DNA of 64,000 bases from Pleodorina starrii (taxonomy: Eukaryota; Chlorophyta; Chlorophyceae; Chlamydomonadales; Volvocaceae): NCBI GenBank assembly GCA_030267565.1, contig BRXU01000011.1, forward strand, positions 2,470,501 through 2,534,500. The letters run 5' to 3'. Of this stretch, positions 1 to 11,362 are shown one piece after another (the first letter of the stretch is position 1; every line of letters begins with the position of its first letter). Both the position numbers and the translations under genes were made by a program. The notes below the pieces were generated by a model that saw only the letters and a list, made by a program, of their open reading frames with translations, was not told the origin of the DNA and searched no databases.

Positions 1-415
1 TACGTGCCAAATGGGCAAGAAGCCCGATGTGGGTCTGGACCGGAGTAGTTTCCAGGATACACAAGGGGATCGCGTCAATGTTACCAGCTGGCGTGGAGGA
101 CGGAGAAACCCTTCAGGAAGGGGGGTGTGAAGCATCGGTTCCCGGGCCCCTATGGGCGACGGAGCAGGGTGTTGCATGACCACCCACGAACGTGGTGTAT
201 GCACACAAGATTTCCTAGGGGTCTCGGGTGTTCAGAGGAGTGTCAGCAGAGGGTAAGCATGCGTAGGCTACCGCTAAACCGGGGGAACTCAAGTGTTCAG
301 TGGGCCGCGCGATCAGTCAGCTGCGGCCTTTTGCGGCCCATAGTACCTCCTGTGGCATCCTTTCTGCATCCCGGATGATTTCCAGATGCTGGGTGGCTCC
401 CCTCCCATGCCTTAG
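1..415. other. Left-edge sequence upstream of first recognised GLG1 exon
   Basis: No exon could be recognised here. The first supported exon of the downstream gene begins mid-codon after an acceptor ending at 415 and needs a donor of phase 1 upstream, so at least one more exon must lie here or beyond the left edge. A plausible donor (ggtaagc) sits near 251, but the sequence before it does not show a clear cysteine-rich GLG1 repeat. Confidence 0.4.
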
Positions 416-3400
416 ATGCGGACCCGCCCGGCGTCAGCGACGCCTGCCGTGAGGAGGTGTACCAGTACAAAATCTCGCGCAACACCAACATCAACAAGAA
501 TATTCCCCTGGGTAAGTCGGCGGAGGCTGACGTCAGTTGCTGGGCCTGGGCTGGCCCTCCTTGGTCGGGTCAGAGTGGGGCCCTCAAGTAGTTGCGCGGG
601 GTGGCTTTATTCCTTCAGCGGCGCTGGCCTGCCGCAAGCCTAGATGAGCCGATTGTTTCGCCTTAGCGAGGCTTTAAACTGTGTGGGTATGCTTCGGACG
701 GGACATTTGTCGACGTTGGGACGATGAGAGACCCGGGGCCACCTCTCGTACGCAAGCGGCGGGGGGCAGGGGATGTAGCCACGGAGGCACTCGCTAGTGG
801 CCCCGTATCTACGGGGCCCTCGAAATGGCCCATCGGTGCAAGTCGTGGTGTGAAGCTGTGCAAGGATTGCTCATGCCTCCGGGCGGCAGTGGCGACTGCC
901 GTGGCCGCCGAATGCATGAGCCATCCGCGAGCGGTTGCCGTCGTGCTTCCCCTGACAGAGCTCCTTGCATCTTGTTGGGTGGTAGACGGACGGCTAGAAA
1001 GGGTACCCTGGTTGGCTCCTTCACCGAGTGGGCTTGCTTCCTCTGCTTGACCCATGAGGTTGGCCCTAAGTTTGGCTGTTCCGGGTGGTGCCTCTGGTCT
1101 CCTGAGTCCGCCTTCCGCGGTTTGGGCTTCGGTCACGGTAGTGTCTGGTGCTGTGTGCACCGGCGATCCTTTAGGGTCAACTGTTTCCATGTATGCTGCT
1201 GTGGCCTGCACACTGTCCTGCGCCTTTTTGGACAAGAGACGGGCGTTGAGAGCTGCGAGCACCATGCAGCCAAGCAACAGCTGTGCAACCCTGCGTGGCT
1301 GAAGGGCGAAGCGGATCATCCAAATGTTTTCTTTCCAAATTGCTTTCGAGAGGAGACGTGTTGTGTTGCGTTGGTGTGGATACTCTGGCCCTGTGGCCCA
1401 ATGTCGACCCACGTTCATCCTGCAACTGGTCGGGCTGAACATGCGCCCCTGGCGCACGCGCAGCATTGCGCCACGGCAGTTAGCCCGCCACGCACTTACA
1501 CTCTTAATCAACCCCACATGTCCCGGCCACCCTGCCCCTCTCTCCCCCGTGCAGCCAAGGCTTGCAAGGTGGACGCGGAGAAGCACTGCAATATCACCTG
1601 GTTCTTTGGCTACAAGTCTGGCCAGATCATCTCTTGCCTCCGGTGCGTGCCAGCAACGTAACCCGTGACCAGCGCCCAGCGCCAGCGGCCGGGCTGTAGC
1701 TGTCTGTGGCTCGCTTGCGAACAGTTCACCGGCTGCAATCGGCGACAGACACAATGGCGCCGCATGCGAGCCGCGCTCCTGATGCCTCTGCGAACGTGCC
1801 TATTCCGCTCGTCAGAATATAGCCGCCGGTTGCCATTGCATACGTTGGGGTGTCACTACATGTTCCACTCGCACACGCGCCGTATTGTGCCGGCTGTGGC
1901 GCAGGGGGCGGACGGGCGCGCGCCGGCGCCCCAGGCCTCACTAGGAAAACTCACCAGCCCCCACTAACTCTTCCTACGTATCGGTCTGGACCACGTTAGA
2001 TTGGGGCTTCATGGTTCGCTTTGGTTATCTTGCTGCATGCTGGCTGCAATCAGCACCAACTTGAAAATTGCACATTTACAACCCCATCAACCTATGCCGG
2101 CGCAGGGACGTGAAGGACTCGCTGGCGCCGGCGTGCGCGAAGCAGATTTTCAAGCTGCAGCTGGACGCCGCCACGGACTTCCGCGCGGACCCGGACCTGT
2201 ATCAGGCATGCAAGGACGATGCCGCAACCCTGTGCGAGGGTGTCAAGTTTGGGGGCGGCCGCGTCCAGGCGTGCCTGGTGAGAGCGGGGCCTCGTGCCGT
2301 GCCATGCTGCCCGAGAAAGGAGGCTGTGTAGCGGCGCGCGTGGGGGCGGGCCCGGGGATAGGGGTCGGCGACTGGGATGGGAAAGGAGTGCGGGGGAGCC
2401 TTGCGTGGTGTCGGACGAAGCCAGGCCCTGCGGGCGGTTCATGGTGCTGCGGGTTCCACGAAATCATGGAACTCGCAACACCGCCCTGCGCTGCGCCTTC
2501 GAACGCAACCGGCTGAGCGTCATGCGGCGGGGGCGTGCGGCCTTTTGCTGTCCACTGCGGACGCGGGCATGCGCACCCTTGCCGCGGCTCGCCTACGAGC
2601 TTCCTGGCGTCGGCGCCTTGACCCGCCCCGTTGCGCACGGTCGCGTCATGACGACGCTGCGGTCAAGGGTTGAGCGCCCCCCGGGTTTGGGACCATCATG
2701 ACAGGGGCTTGGCCCAGCGCGCTCCCTGACTCCCTGGCTCCCTGGCGTCCACTGCCTTTACCCGTTGCAGAGGGACAAGCGCATGCAGCTGTCGTGGAGC
2801 TGTGAGGAGCAGCTGTTCCGGCAGGAACTTGAGGACGCGGACGACATCCGCCTCAGCGTGCGCCTCTACATGACATGCATCCGTGAGAAGCGCAAGTTCT
2901 GCGCTGAGGTGGAGCCCGGTGAGTGCTTCGCTGCGCGGATGCCACCTAGCATCGCGATGCTATGCAAACTCCCAGTGTCCCAGCGGCCGGCACGTGAGTA
3001 GGCCCTCGACGGCGGCTCGTCCCTCCGCCGCTCCTCCTCGCGCCCTCCGCCTCCCATCCACCCGTCAACCATTCCTCCACCGCTCCTCTCTCCTCGTTCT
3101 GTTCCCCGGCCCGGCCCGGCCCGGCAGGCGCTGCCAAGGTCAAGGACTGCCTGGAGGACCATCGCAACGAAGATGGCTTCGGCAGCGCCTGCCGCGAGGA
3201 GGTCAACAAGATGATCGAGGCGCGCGTGCGCGACTTTCGGCTGGACTCGCGGCTTCGCAAGACGTGTGAGACCGACATTTACAACATGTGCGCTTTCCTG
3301 GGGGAGGTGGACAACCTGGACATCGAGGACGAGTCGGTGGTGCGCTGCCTGCAGGTATGTGAGGGCGGTAATGTGGGAGTGAAGGGGACTGGGGCGGGTG

Positions 3401-6400
3401 TGTGAGGGATTGGAGGCAGCTGGGGTTGGCTGCGGAGTTGGCTGTCGCCTGCCGCGCCGCATCGCGTCTTACCCCTCGCGCCTTTGGCCCACAGGACTAC
3501 ATGAACGAGATCCAGGACAATGGCTGCCGGGCGATGGTGCGAAAGTACAAGGAGCTGGCGGCGGAGGACATTCGCTTTGACGTGCCGCTGGCTGAGGCGT
3601 GCTACGAGGACCGACAGCGGCTCTGCGCCAACACCCCACCGGTACGCGTGGCGCTGCGCCGCAATTCGTCGCGTGCACCGCGGCGCCCGCAGCGAAGGGA
3701 GAGGGTGTTGCTATCCATGGTCACGTGCACGCAAGGATGCGGGCATACCGCAGGGCGAGACTTCTGGCGGAGCACACTGCACACGGCGGGCGATGGGGCG
3801 AATGGGCAGGGGCGCACCGCCACTTGGGAGGGGCACCGGGCAGGCGGTTGGTGATTCCTCGGTAGCTTGCCGGGGCCGCAAGAAGATGGGGCGGACGCGA
3901 TGCGCTGGGAACCTGCAATGTTCAGCATGGTTCTCCCTGTACCGTGGTTTGGCCGTGGGCTTCGCCCGCGAGGGCAGCGGAGCCCCCGTGGAGCCACGGC
4001 GTGTTCGTCCCACCCCACCCCACCCCGCCCGGTTGATGCAACCAATACCAACGACGCATCGCACTCTTGACCTCAACCCACCGAGTGACGCAACGTATAG
4101 AGTTCCTAGCAGCACCTCCGCCGCCCACCCATCGCCCACCGTCCGCCGCTCGCCGCGCTGTAACCGACTTCTGCTGCGTTGTGGCCGACTGGTGGACCGC
4201 ACCGCAGGGCTCAGCGCGCGTCTTCCGGTGCCTGACTGGCAGCCGCGACCAGCTTTCGCCGCTGTGCCGCGCCACGCTGTTCGACGAGGAGATCCGCTTC
4301 TCAGAGAACATCGACTTCCAGTACCCCATGAAGGTGCGGCGAGTTCGGTACGTTCGACACGTCGAACATGGACGGAGTGCGCTTGACGGACCCAGCTTGT
4401 GTCCTGGGTCCGCTGCCAGCGAACGGGTCCCGTTCGTCGCTCCATCACATCTATTCAACGTCACGAGGTTTTTTTAATGGTGCATCCTTGCGGCCGCCAC
4501 ACACTGGCCCCGCAGGTGGCCTGCCAGAAGGAGCTCCAGAAGTTCTGCAAGGACGTGACGCACGGCGAGGCGCGCGCCATCCGTTGCCTGCAGGTGGGGC
4601 TCGCGGCGGCCACGTGGTCGTGCCCGGGTCGCGGCAGCGTTGAGGTGGCCATCCCGTGCCATCCATCTGGGTTTGCATATGGCGGGGCCACGGCTTGTGG
4701 TGGTTGCCTGGTTCGCCGCTGGCCACGCTGCGCTGGTGCTGTTCAGGATGCGCAGTGAGCCCGCACCCCTAACCAACCTGATACTTGGGGTGAAGGTTTT
4801 GGCTGGGTGACAATGAACATCCCTCGTCACGTCGGTGTTTTTGGCTCGGCAGCGAAGCCATGCCCCGATGTGTGTGCACGCCCCGCGCAACAGCAACCTT
4901 TCGCGGCCCCTGAACAGCCTTTTTGAGGTGGATCAAGCCCGGTGCTACCGGTGCTACCGTATTGCTGTCATCGCAGGACAACAAGGGCGACCAGGACTTC
5001 GGCACGGAGTGCCGCCGGCAGGTGGAGCAGTACGAGAACGAGGCGGCCACGGACTACCGCCTCAACTACCGCCTGCGTAAGGAGTGCCGCGACGACATCG
5101 ACGAGCTGTGCTCTACGGCTTGCTCTGCGGAGGATGGCGCGGTGCGTGAGGGGAGAGGGGGAGGGCATGGGGTGGGCTCGGCGAGCCCGGCGGACTTGTT
5201 GTGCCGTGGGAGTTGGCGTTCGGCGTGGAGGGACGCCGCGTAGCGGCGGTTGACCAGTGGGCGGCAACCCGTCAGGCCTGTGCAGCAGCAAGTGGAAAGG
5301 AACGTGCTGGGAGGTGTTCCGCTGTCGCCGGACTGATAGGACGGACGTGACAAAAGGTGCAGGACGAGGGTGTCCTCCAGAGAGCCAACCAACACAGCGA
5401 GGGGTGATGCAGCGGATACGACGCCGATCGGCTGTACCGGGGGCCCAGCAGCACAGGCATGCTCGGCTTTGGCTGAGGCACGATTGGAAAAGAAGCCCCT
5501 TCGGGCGCGCGTTGGCGATGCGCGCCGATGTTCCAACGGAGACACCTTGCTTCCACGTCATCGTTTCTTTACTTGCGCGCAGACGTGCGGCGGCACCGTG
5601 CTGCGCTGCCTGACGGAGCGCAAGGAGGAGATCAAGAGCGAGGCTTGCCAGCGGGAGGTGCTGTACTTTGAGAAGATGGAGGTCTCAAACTACAACAACG
5701 ATGTCATCCTGGCGGCCGCCTGTCGCGACGACGTGCAGAACTTCTGCTCCAAGGTCGAGCCAGGTGCGCGGGCTGTGTAGCGCGGCCTGGGGGTCTGCGA
5801 CAGACGCGGGCGCGTGGGGCCAGGTAGCGGCGTGTCGACTTGCGCAAGGCTGGCAGAACCTCCCTTCGACGAGTCGGGGCGTCTTGGTGCCAGCTCGTGT
5901 GCGCCTCGAGTGGTGCGGTTGCAAATGCCGTTGTGGCGCGCATCAAGGTGTTATCATGGCTCGCGGCTTCCCTGTTGTGATCACCGGACGTTCTGTTCCT
6001 CCTTCCGCAGCGTTAGATCGGAGCAGTGGACCCGCCATATCGGATTGTGATACCGGTAGATTTGGTCCCTGCACGCCTCTTGTCCCTTTTACGCAGGCGA
6101 GGGCCGCATGCACGAGTGCCTGCGCGCCCACCGCTCCAACCTGTCGGCCGCTTGCCGCCGCGAGGAGCTGCTGCTGGAGGAGCAGGAGGCGGAGAACGTG
6201 GAGCTGCGGCCGGGCCTGCTGCGCACCTGCCGCAGCGAGCGCCGCGCGTTCTGCGGTGCCGTGTCGCCGGGCCAGGCGCGCGTTTTCCGCTGCCTGGCGG
6301 AGAAGATCTCGGACCCCGACTTTGGCGAGGCGTGCCGCACGGAGATCACCAGCAAGCTGGTGCGGCGGCAGGCCAACTGGAAGCTGGACCCCACGCTGCG

Positions 6401-7517
6401 CAAGGCCTGCAGGTGGGGGCTGGGGACTGTGGGGAGGGACCTCACGCTCGCGCGCAGAGTGTGTTGCGTCAGTTATCCCGCCCCTGTCGGCGGCCCCTCG
6501 GGGTGCTTCGGTCATGGCTTGCGAGACCCGTGCAGTAACTAGACATTGCGCCCAGTCACATTTCTGCGTCCGTCCGTCCGTCCGTCCTGCCCGGCCCCGT
6601 TTGACTGCCCGCAGGACATCCGTGTCGACGCTGTGCGCGACCCAGGACGCTGCCAACAGCGAGGAGGGCCTGGTGTACAAGTGCCTGGCTAAGAACTACA
6701 TGGACCTGGACGAGGGGTGCCAGAAGGAGCTGGGCCGCGCGGTTCACATGGCATTCTTTGTGTGGCGGGAGGACGCCATCCTGACGTCGGACTGCGATGA
6801 CGACGTCAAGAAGCTGTGCCTGTCGGTGCGGCCCAGCATGGCGTCCACGCCGGGCGCGGTCGGCCAGTGCCTCGCGGCGCAGGTGCGGCCGGTTGGCTTG
6901 CTGGGTAGGGCCGCTGAGCTGTTGCTCCGGCGATGCGTGGTGGGAGTGCGGGAGTGAGGCGCGTGGAGGGGCAAGGCCCATAAGGCTTACCCGAATGAGT
7001 GGAGTTCTAGCGGCTTCTCGCAGACGCCTGCAGCGTTGCTCTCTAGATGCACCTGCACCACGCTGCGAAATTCCAAGAACGTGCACGTATTTAACATGCT
7101 ATTCCCTGCCACTCCACTTGCCCTGCCGCGTAGCTTGAGGCGAGCACCAAGTCTTCAACATCCGCCGCCGGCGGGGCCAGCGGCGCAGCGGTGGTGGCCC
7201 TGTCGGACAAGTGCGCCGCCCTGGTGGACGTGGCCGAGCCGCCCAACATGAAGCAGGCGTTCGAGGCGTCACTGACGGTGGCGCTGCTGCAGTCGCAGCT
7301 GTCGGCGGTGGAGGCCACCACGGGCCTGACCATGCTGCAGCGCGACAGACAGGGCAACGCGCAGGCGCTGACGCTGACGGGCTGGACGGCCTTGCTGGGC
7401 ATCGCCTCCATGGTGCTGCTGGTGCTGTGGGGCCTCAACTATGGGTACCGCCAGTACCGGGGCATGCCGGAGCAGGCGGGCTACACGCTGGTGGTCAAGG
7501 GCAAGGGCGGCCGTTGA
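416..7517 (+). CDS. GLG1-like: Golgi apparatus cysteine-rich protein, GLG1/MG-160 family (5' partial)
   Basis: Thirteen phase-compatible exons: 416-511, 1555-1642, 2106-2277, 2771-2918, 3128-3354, 3495-3641, 4208-4333, 4516-4593, 4977-5141, 5583-5763, 6097-6412, 6615-6882, 7134-7517; about 797 residues are inside the window. The protein is a run of cysteine-rich repeats with paired patterns such as ACREEV, CLRDVKDSLAPAC, KTCETDIYNMC and DCDDDVKKLC, typical of the Cys_rich_FGFR (GLG1) repeat. Near the C terminus comes one membrane helix (GWTALLGIASMVLLVLWGL) and a short basic tail, giving a type I topology with a lumenal repeat region. In animals the family is a Golgi sialoglycoprotein that binds FGFs and serves as E-selectin ligand; its algal role is unknown. 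The 5' end, including any signal peptide, is missing. Family assignment is firm; the two smallest exons are slightly less certain. Confidence 0.88.
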
Positions 7518-9694
7518 AAGGTGTGGAGGTCTTGATTGAAGGAGGGCGAAAGGGATGGACAGGAAGTTGGACCGTATATGCTGGTACGGCCGGGGCGGTG
7601 TGCTGTCTTTACCGCTGCTGAATGGCGGTTTGGCGTGTGCGCTGATTTGCGGTGACGGCGCACGCGCGCGGCGCACCGCGACGTGTTTGATGACACGCGG
7701 CGTCGCGTGCCGGGTTTTGTGTGGGAGTGTCTGACCGGGCAGTGGGGGCCAGGATCTTGACAGGAGGGGGGCCCGGGAGGCAGGCGCACTGTGTATATCT
7801 GGGACTTGGTTGCGCAGGGTTCGGGAATGGGCCACGTTGGTGGCATGGACATAGGTCGATGAGGGTCGTCGGTATCGTTGAGCTGCGGCGTTTCTCGCGC
7901 AGGCAGGTGGGCGGGAATCCTCGCTGCGTCCCGTCCATGCACCTTGCATGGACCGAACACGACTTGAAAGCACCGGGGAGCAGCCGTACGGCAACCTCCT
8001 ACTAGTGCATACGCGAACCATCGGTGACCACGACAGACTGCGCCACGGCTGGCCTGGCTTGATGACCCCTGGGCCGGGGCCCAGCGCAGTTTGTGCGCTG
8101 CACGCTCATACGCACTGTACAGTGAGGCGGAGATGAGCATTGGTGCGGTAGTTTGGAGTGGGGGCATTGTCCCCTGTCATTACAGGCGAGTGCCGAGTGA
8201 TCAGCTGGTAATGGATTTTGGGGTAAGGCGGTCCTCGCTGTGCAGCTCTCGGCCCCGGTCCCGATCCACGGATGTTTGGACGGCGTGGTGCTGATCGGCC
8301 CTCACCTGAATGGGGTTTAGGCCGTTCGCTTGGAGCTGCCCCGTTTCCTGCATTCCGTGGCCGCGAATTCTCCTACCACGTTCTTCTTAACTGATTAAAG
8401 TCACGTCCATCAGGCAAGAAAGTATGTCCATGCGGAAGGGGCTAGCAGTCTAAATAACGATGGCGGGCTTACTGCCTGATGGCGTCGTGGGGGGCATCCA
8501 CGTTTACGTTGCGAGTGGTTTCGGAGTCTTCGTTATCTGACTTTATGGCGATATGGGTACTTTCTCGAGCGCGGCGGCAATGCTGCTAACTGTTTGGTGT
8601 GTGCTTTTGACGGACCCGTAATGGACCTTTTGTTGGTCGCTGAATTTGCGACATGTTATAAAAGCATACCTCGCCCTGCCTCGCACACGTCGCATGCTGT
8701 CCTATGCCCTTGTCTGTACAAGAAAACCTCAGCGCCCCTGCTCAGCGCTGAACCCGAACAGCAAGGTTCCGACGACTATGCTGTTCCAGCATGACCCACC
8801 CGACGGCACCACGTCTGCCGAAACCATGACAGAGGGGCGTCCATGCAGCGTCCGTGTGAGAAGCGGGCACGGCTGTATAGTTGCCGGCTATGCAGGGCGC
8901 AGGCGCTGGGCAACACTTCGGGCAGCAGGAGAGCCGTCCACAGCAAAACTGCGTGGGAAGACCCTGCACCCAATTTCCTCTACAGAATCGCGGACACGAT
9001 TGCACTCGTTGTGCCAGCATGCTCCCGTCCATGCCTGGCCGACACCTTGCGTGCGAGTAGCCGAGTACGTGTGGTTCCTACAGCCTCCTCACCAAGCACG
9101 ATCGAGACGGACTCCGTCAGCCTTCGTCTAAATGGCAGCAAGCACTTCCGGCCCCATCCGGCCCATTATGTGGGCCTTGCGCGAGTGCTGATGGGCAAAC
9201 GTCTCCGTGATCCGGAAGCACTTCCTTGCCCCGTCGGCAGCGCGAAGTTACAGCAACAAAGTGCTGGCGTAACTCCCTTCGGAAACGATTGTTACGGACT
9301 TACCGTGCCTCGCGTTTCGCGCGATTTTGAGGCGATCGGCATTTTGTACTGACACAGCTTCCACACCTTTGATGGGCGTTGATGGATTCAGTCCTGCCAC
9401 ACAGGCCATGACTGGAACACAGCTGTGCCTCTGTGGACACTTCGCACGGTAAGGCCCAGCCTTCAATCCTTCATAACATGACAAGATGAGGACGTATGAA
9501 ATTTTGCATATTGAGCCAGTTCATGCAGACTGTCCCTGCTGGCTGTCCCGTACAGGGTTTCGGCGAGCGCCCGCCTCGCAGCCGAACATGTAACAAGCCT
9601 ACCGTATCCTTCCTAGAGCTATTTGCTATTTGGACATAACTACAAAATATACCTCGATATGGTGGTACATGCGACAGGAAAAGCAACAAGCATG
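7518..9694. other. Intergenic region / 3' flank of GLG1-like gene
   Basis: Follows the GLG1-like stop codon. The open frames here have no conserved protein pattern and overlap on both strands, so none is called. A TATAAAAG string occurs near 8657 but no gene follows it. No close TGTAA polyadenylation signal was seen for the upstream gene. Confidence 0.5.
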
Positions 9695-9970
9695 CGTGGC
9701 ACGTTCAGCCACTCAGCATGAACGCTACGTAAAGAAGGCGTTCGAGGCTTCACTGGCAGTTGCGATCAGTTGCGATGCTGCAATCGCAGCTGCGGCGATT
9801 AACTCCGTCCACTGCGGGCTTTCCCATGCGTGCTGCGCTCGTGACCCTCACCGTTCCTCACGTTTGGGTCTGCTGTTTCGACGTCGATCGAATGGGTTAC
9901 GCTCATTCAGCGCCTGCATGACCAATTCGGGATTTGACGGACAGGAAACGGGGAGCATGCGCGGGTGCAA
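9695..9970 (+). pseudogene. Decayed partial duplicate of the GLG1-like last exon
   Basis: Around 9733-9765 the DNA is nearly identical to 7251-7283 of the functional last exon (28 of 33 aligned bases by eye), and similarity continues through gctgca(a/g)tcgcagctg and into the part that precedes the membrane helix. In translation KKAFEASLAVA corresponds to KQAFEASLTVA. Further downstream the match becomes gappy, the reading frame is not kept and no membrane helix is encoded. It lies on the same strand about 2.5 kb after its source, consistent with a local tandem duplication that then decayed. Boundaries are approximate. Confidence 0.55.
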
Positions 9971-11362
9971 GGTGTGCGTCCTCGGCGTGTGATTGATACC
10001 AGTTTCACGGTTTAACGGGCGAACGCGTGCCGGGATTGGGGTCGGGCGGCGGTGGGGTGGGATCGTGGGAATGGGGTGAACTGGAATGAATAATCGGCGC
10101 TGGGAACTGGTTGCGCAGCATTCTTGTCTGCTCAATGGACGGAGGTGGTGGGCACAGGAGGCGATACGGTTGAGGAAGGTAAAGTACGGTGGCAGGCGGT
10201 GGCTCTCATACGAGGAGAAAGAGCGTGTGTGTGTTCGCTCGTGCGTGCGTTCGTGCGGGCGGGCGGCGGGAAAGGCCGGTAGGGCGCCACCGCGCACCCA
10301 ACCATCTCATGCAAGCATACATACGGCCGGCCGCCTTGTTGAAGTTGGTATTAACGCGGGGCGCTGCCGTATGTGCATGCCGTACTTGCATCCACAAGCC
10401 CAATTCCGAGCATCCCTTGCGCTTGTGTGCTTGCACTTGTGCGGAGTCCCTCGAGACCGCCCCGTCAACATTCCCGGTGGGCCAAAATGCCGGTAGCCTA
10501 AACAAGCGATCCCCCTTAACGAATGATGTCTGAACTCCGGAAACACAGGGAGTGATGCAAATGTATATGCGTCTTGTGCAGGGTTGTGCTGGTAGTCGCT
10601 GTGGCTGGGGGCTGCCCCGTGTGGAGCCCGCCAGCGAGCGCCAGGCCACCAGCCAAAACGCAAGCCGGCCGAGCCGAGAGCCGGACACGTATTGACCGAA
10701 GCCGTTTTAAGTAACCTTTTGTATAATTGAAAATTTTATGTATATCAATTCGTCATGATGTGAGATCATGGCAAAAGCAGTGGGCGCAGCGCGGATGACG
10801 ACCATGCATAAGCGAGTGCGATACGGCCAAATTAAGACTCCGTTGTAGAGCGGAAAACAGGGCGGTCATTGTGTTGGTGTAAATTTTGGTAAGACATCTG
10901 TAGCATAAACGCTCGGCATTGTGAGACGAGACTTGGAAGCGCCATTTGTTGGACAGTCGGCTCGTGTCTTCCCTGAATCACAACATGCATTCCATATCTC
11001 AAGCACAGATTAGTGAGGGGCATCAGTTTTGTCAGTCTGTCACACGTGCGCGCGCGTGCGCCATGATAGCGCGCCCCGTAGCCAGCGTGCAACGCGGACG
11101 ACTACTCGATCTCCAGGAGCTTTGCCCCTGCAATCGTCCGGCTGTCGCAAATTGCTCCCCCCGGACAGGTTGGGCGCTTTCTGTAACAAGTACGATGTTG
11201 TAGTAGTGGGTTGAAAATGTACGGCGTGCTGCGACGTCCAAAAGTCACAGCCACGCATTGGTACAGTCCTACTTAATTTTGGAACCGCTTCTATTTGCCG
11301 TTGTGTAACTGCCACAGTTGTTAAATTCTTAGTGCACATAGTTTAGTTCGCGGCAGGTGATC
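9971..11362. other. Intergenic region before the SET-domain gene
   Basis: No coding signal recognised. The stretch 10710-10760 is unusually AT-rich for this window, and the 300 bases before 11363 are likely the promoter and 5' UTR of the SET-domain gene. A GT/GC-rich simple tract lies near 10225-10265. Confidence 0.4.

Noticed and set aside
663..1754. 363-codon open frame on the minus strand
   Set aside because: It crosses GLG1-like exon 1555-1642 antisense and its introns, has no conserved pattern and is explained by GC-rich composition.
8646..9352. Overlapping open frames in the region after GLG1
   Set aside because: Two frames overlap without conserved residues or splice structure; probably non-coding.
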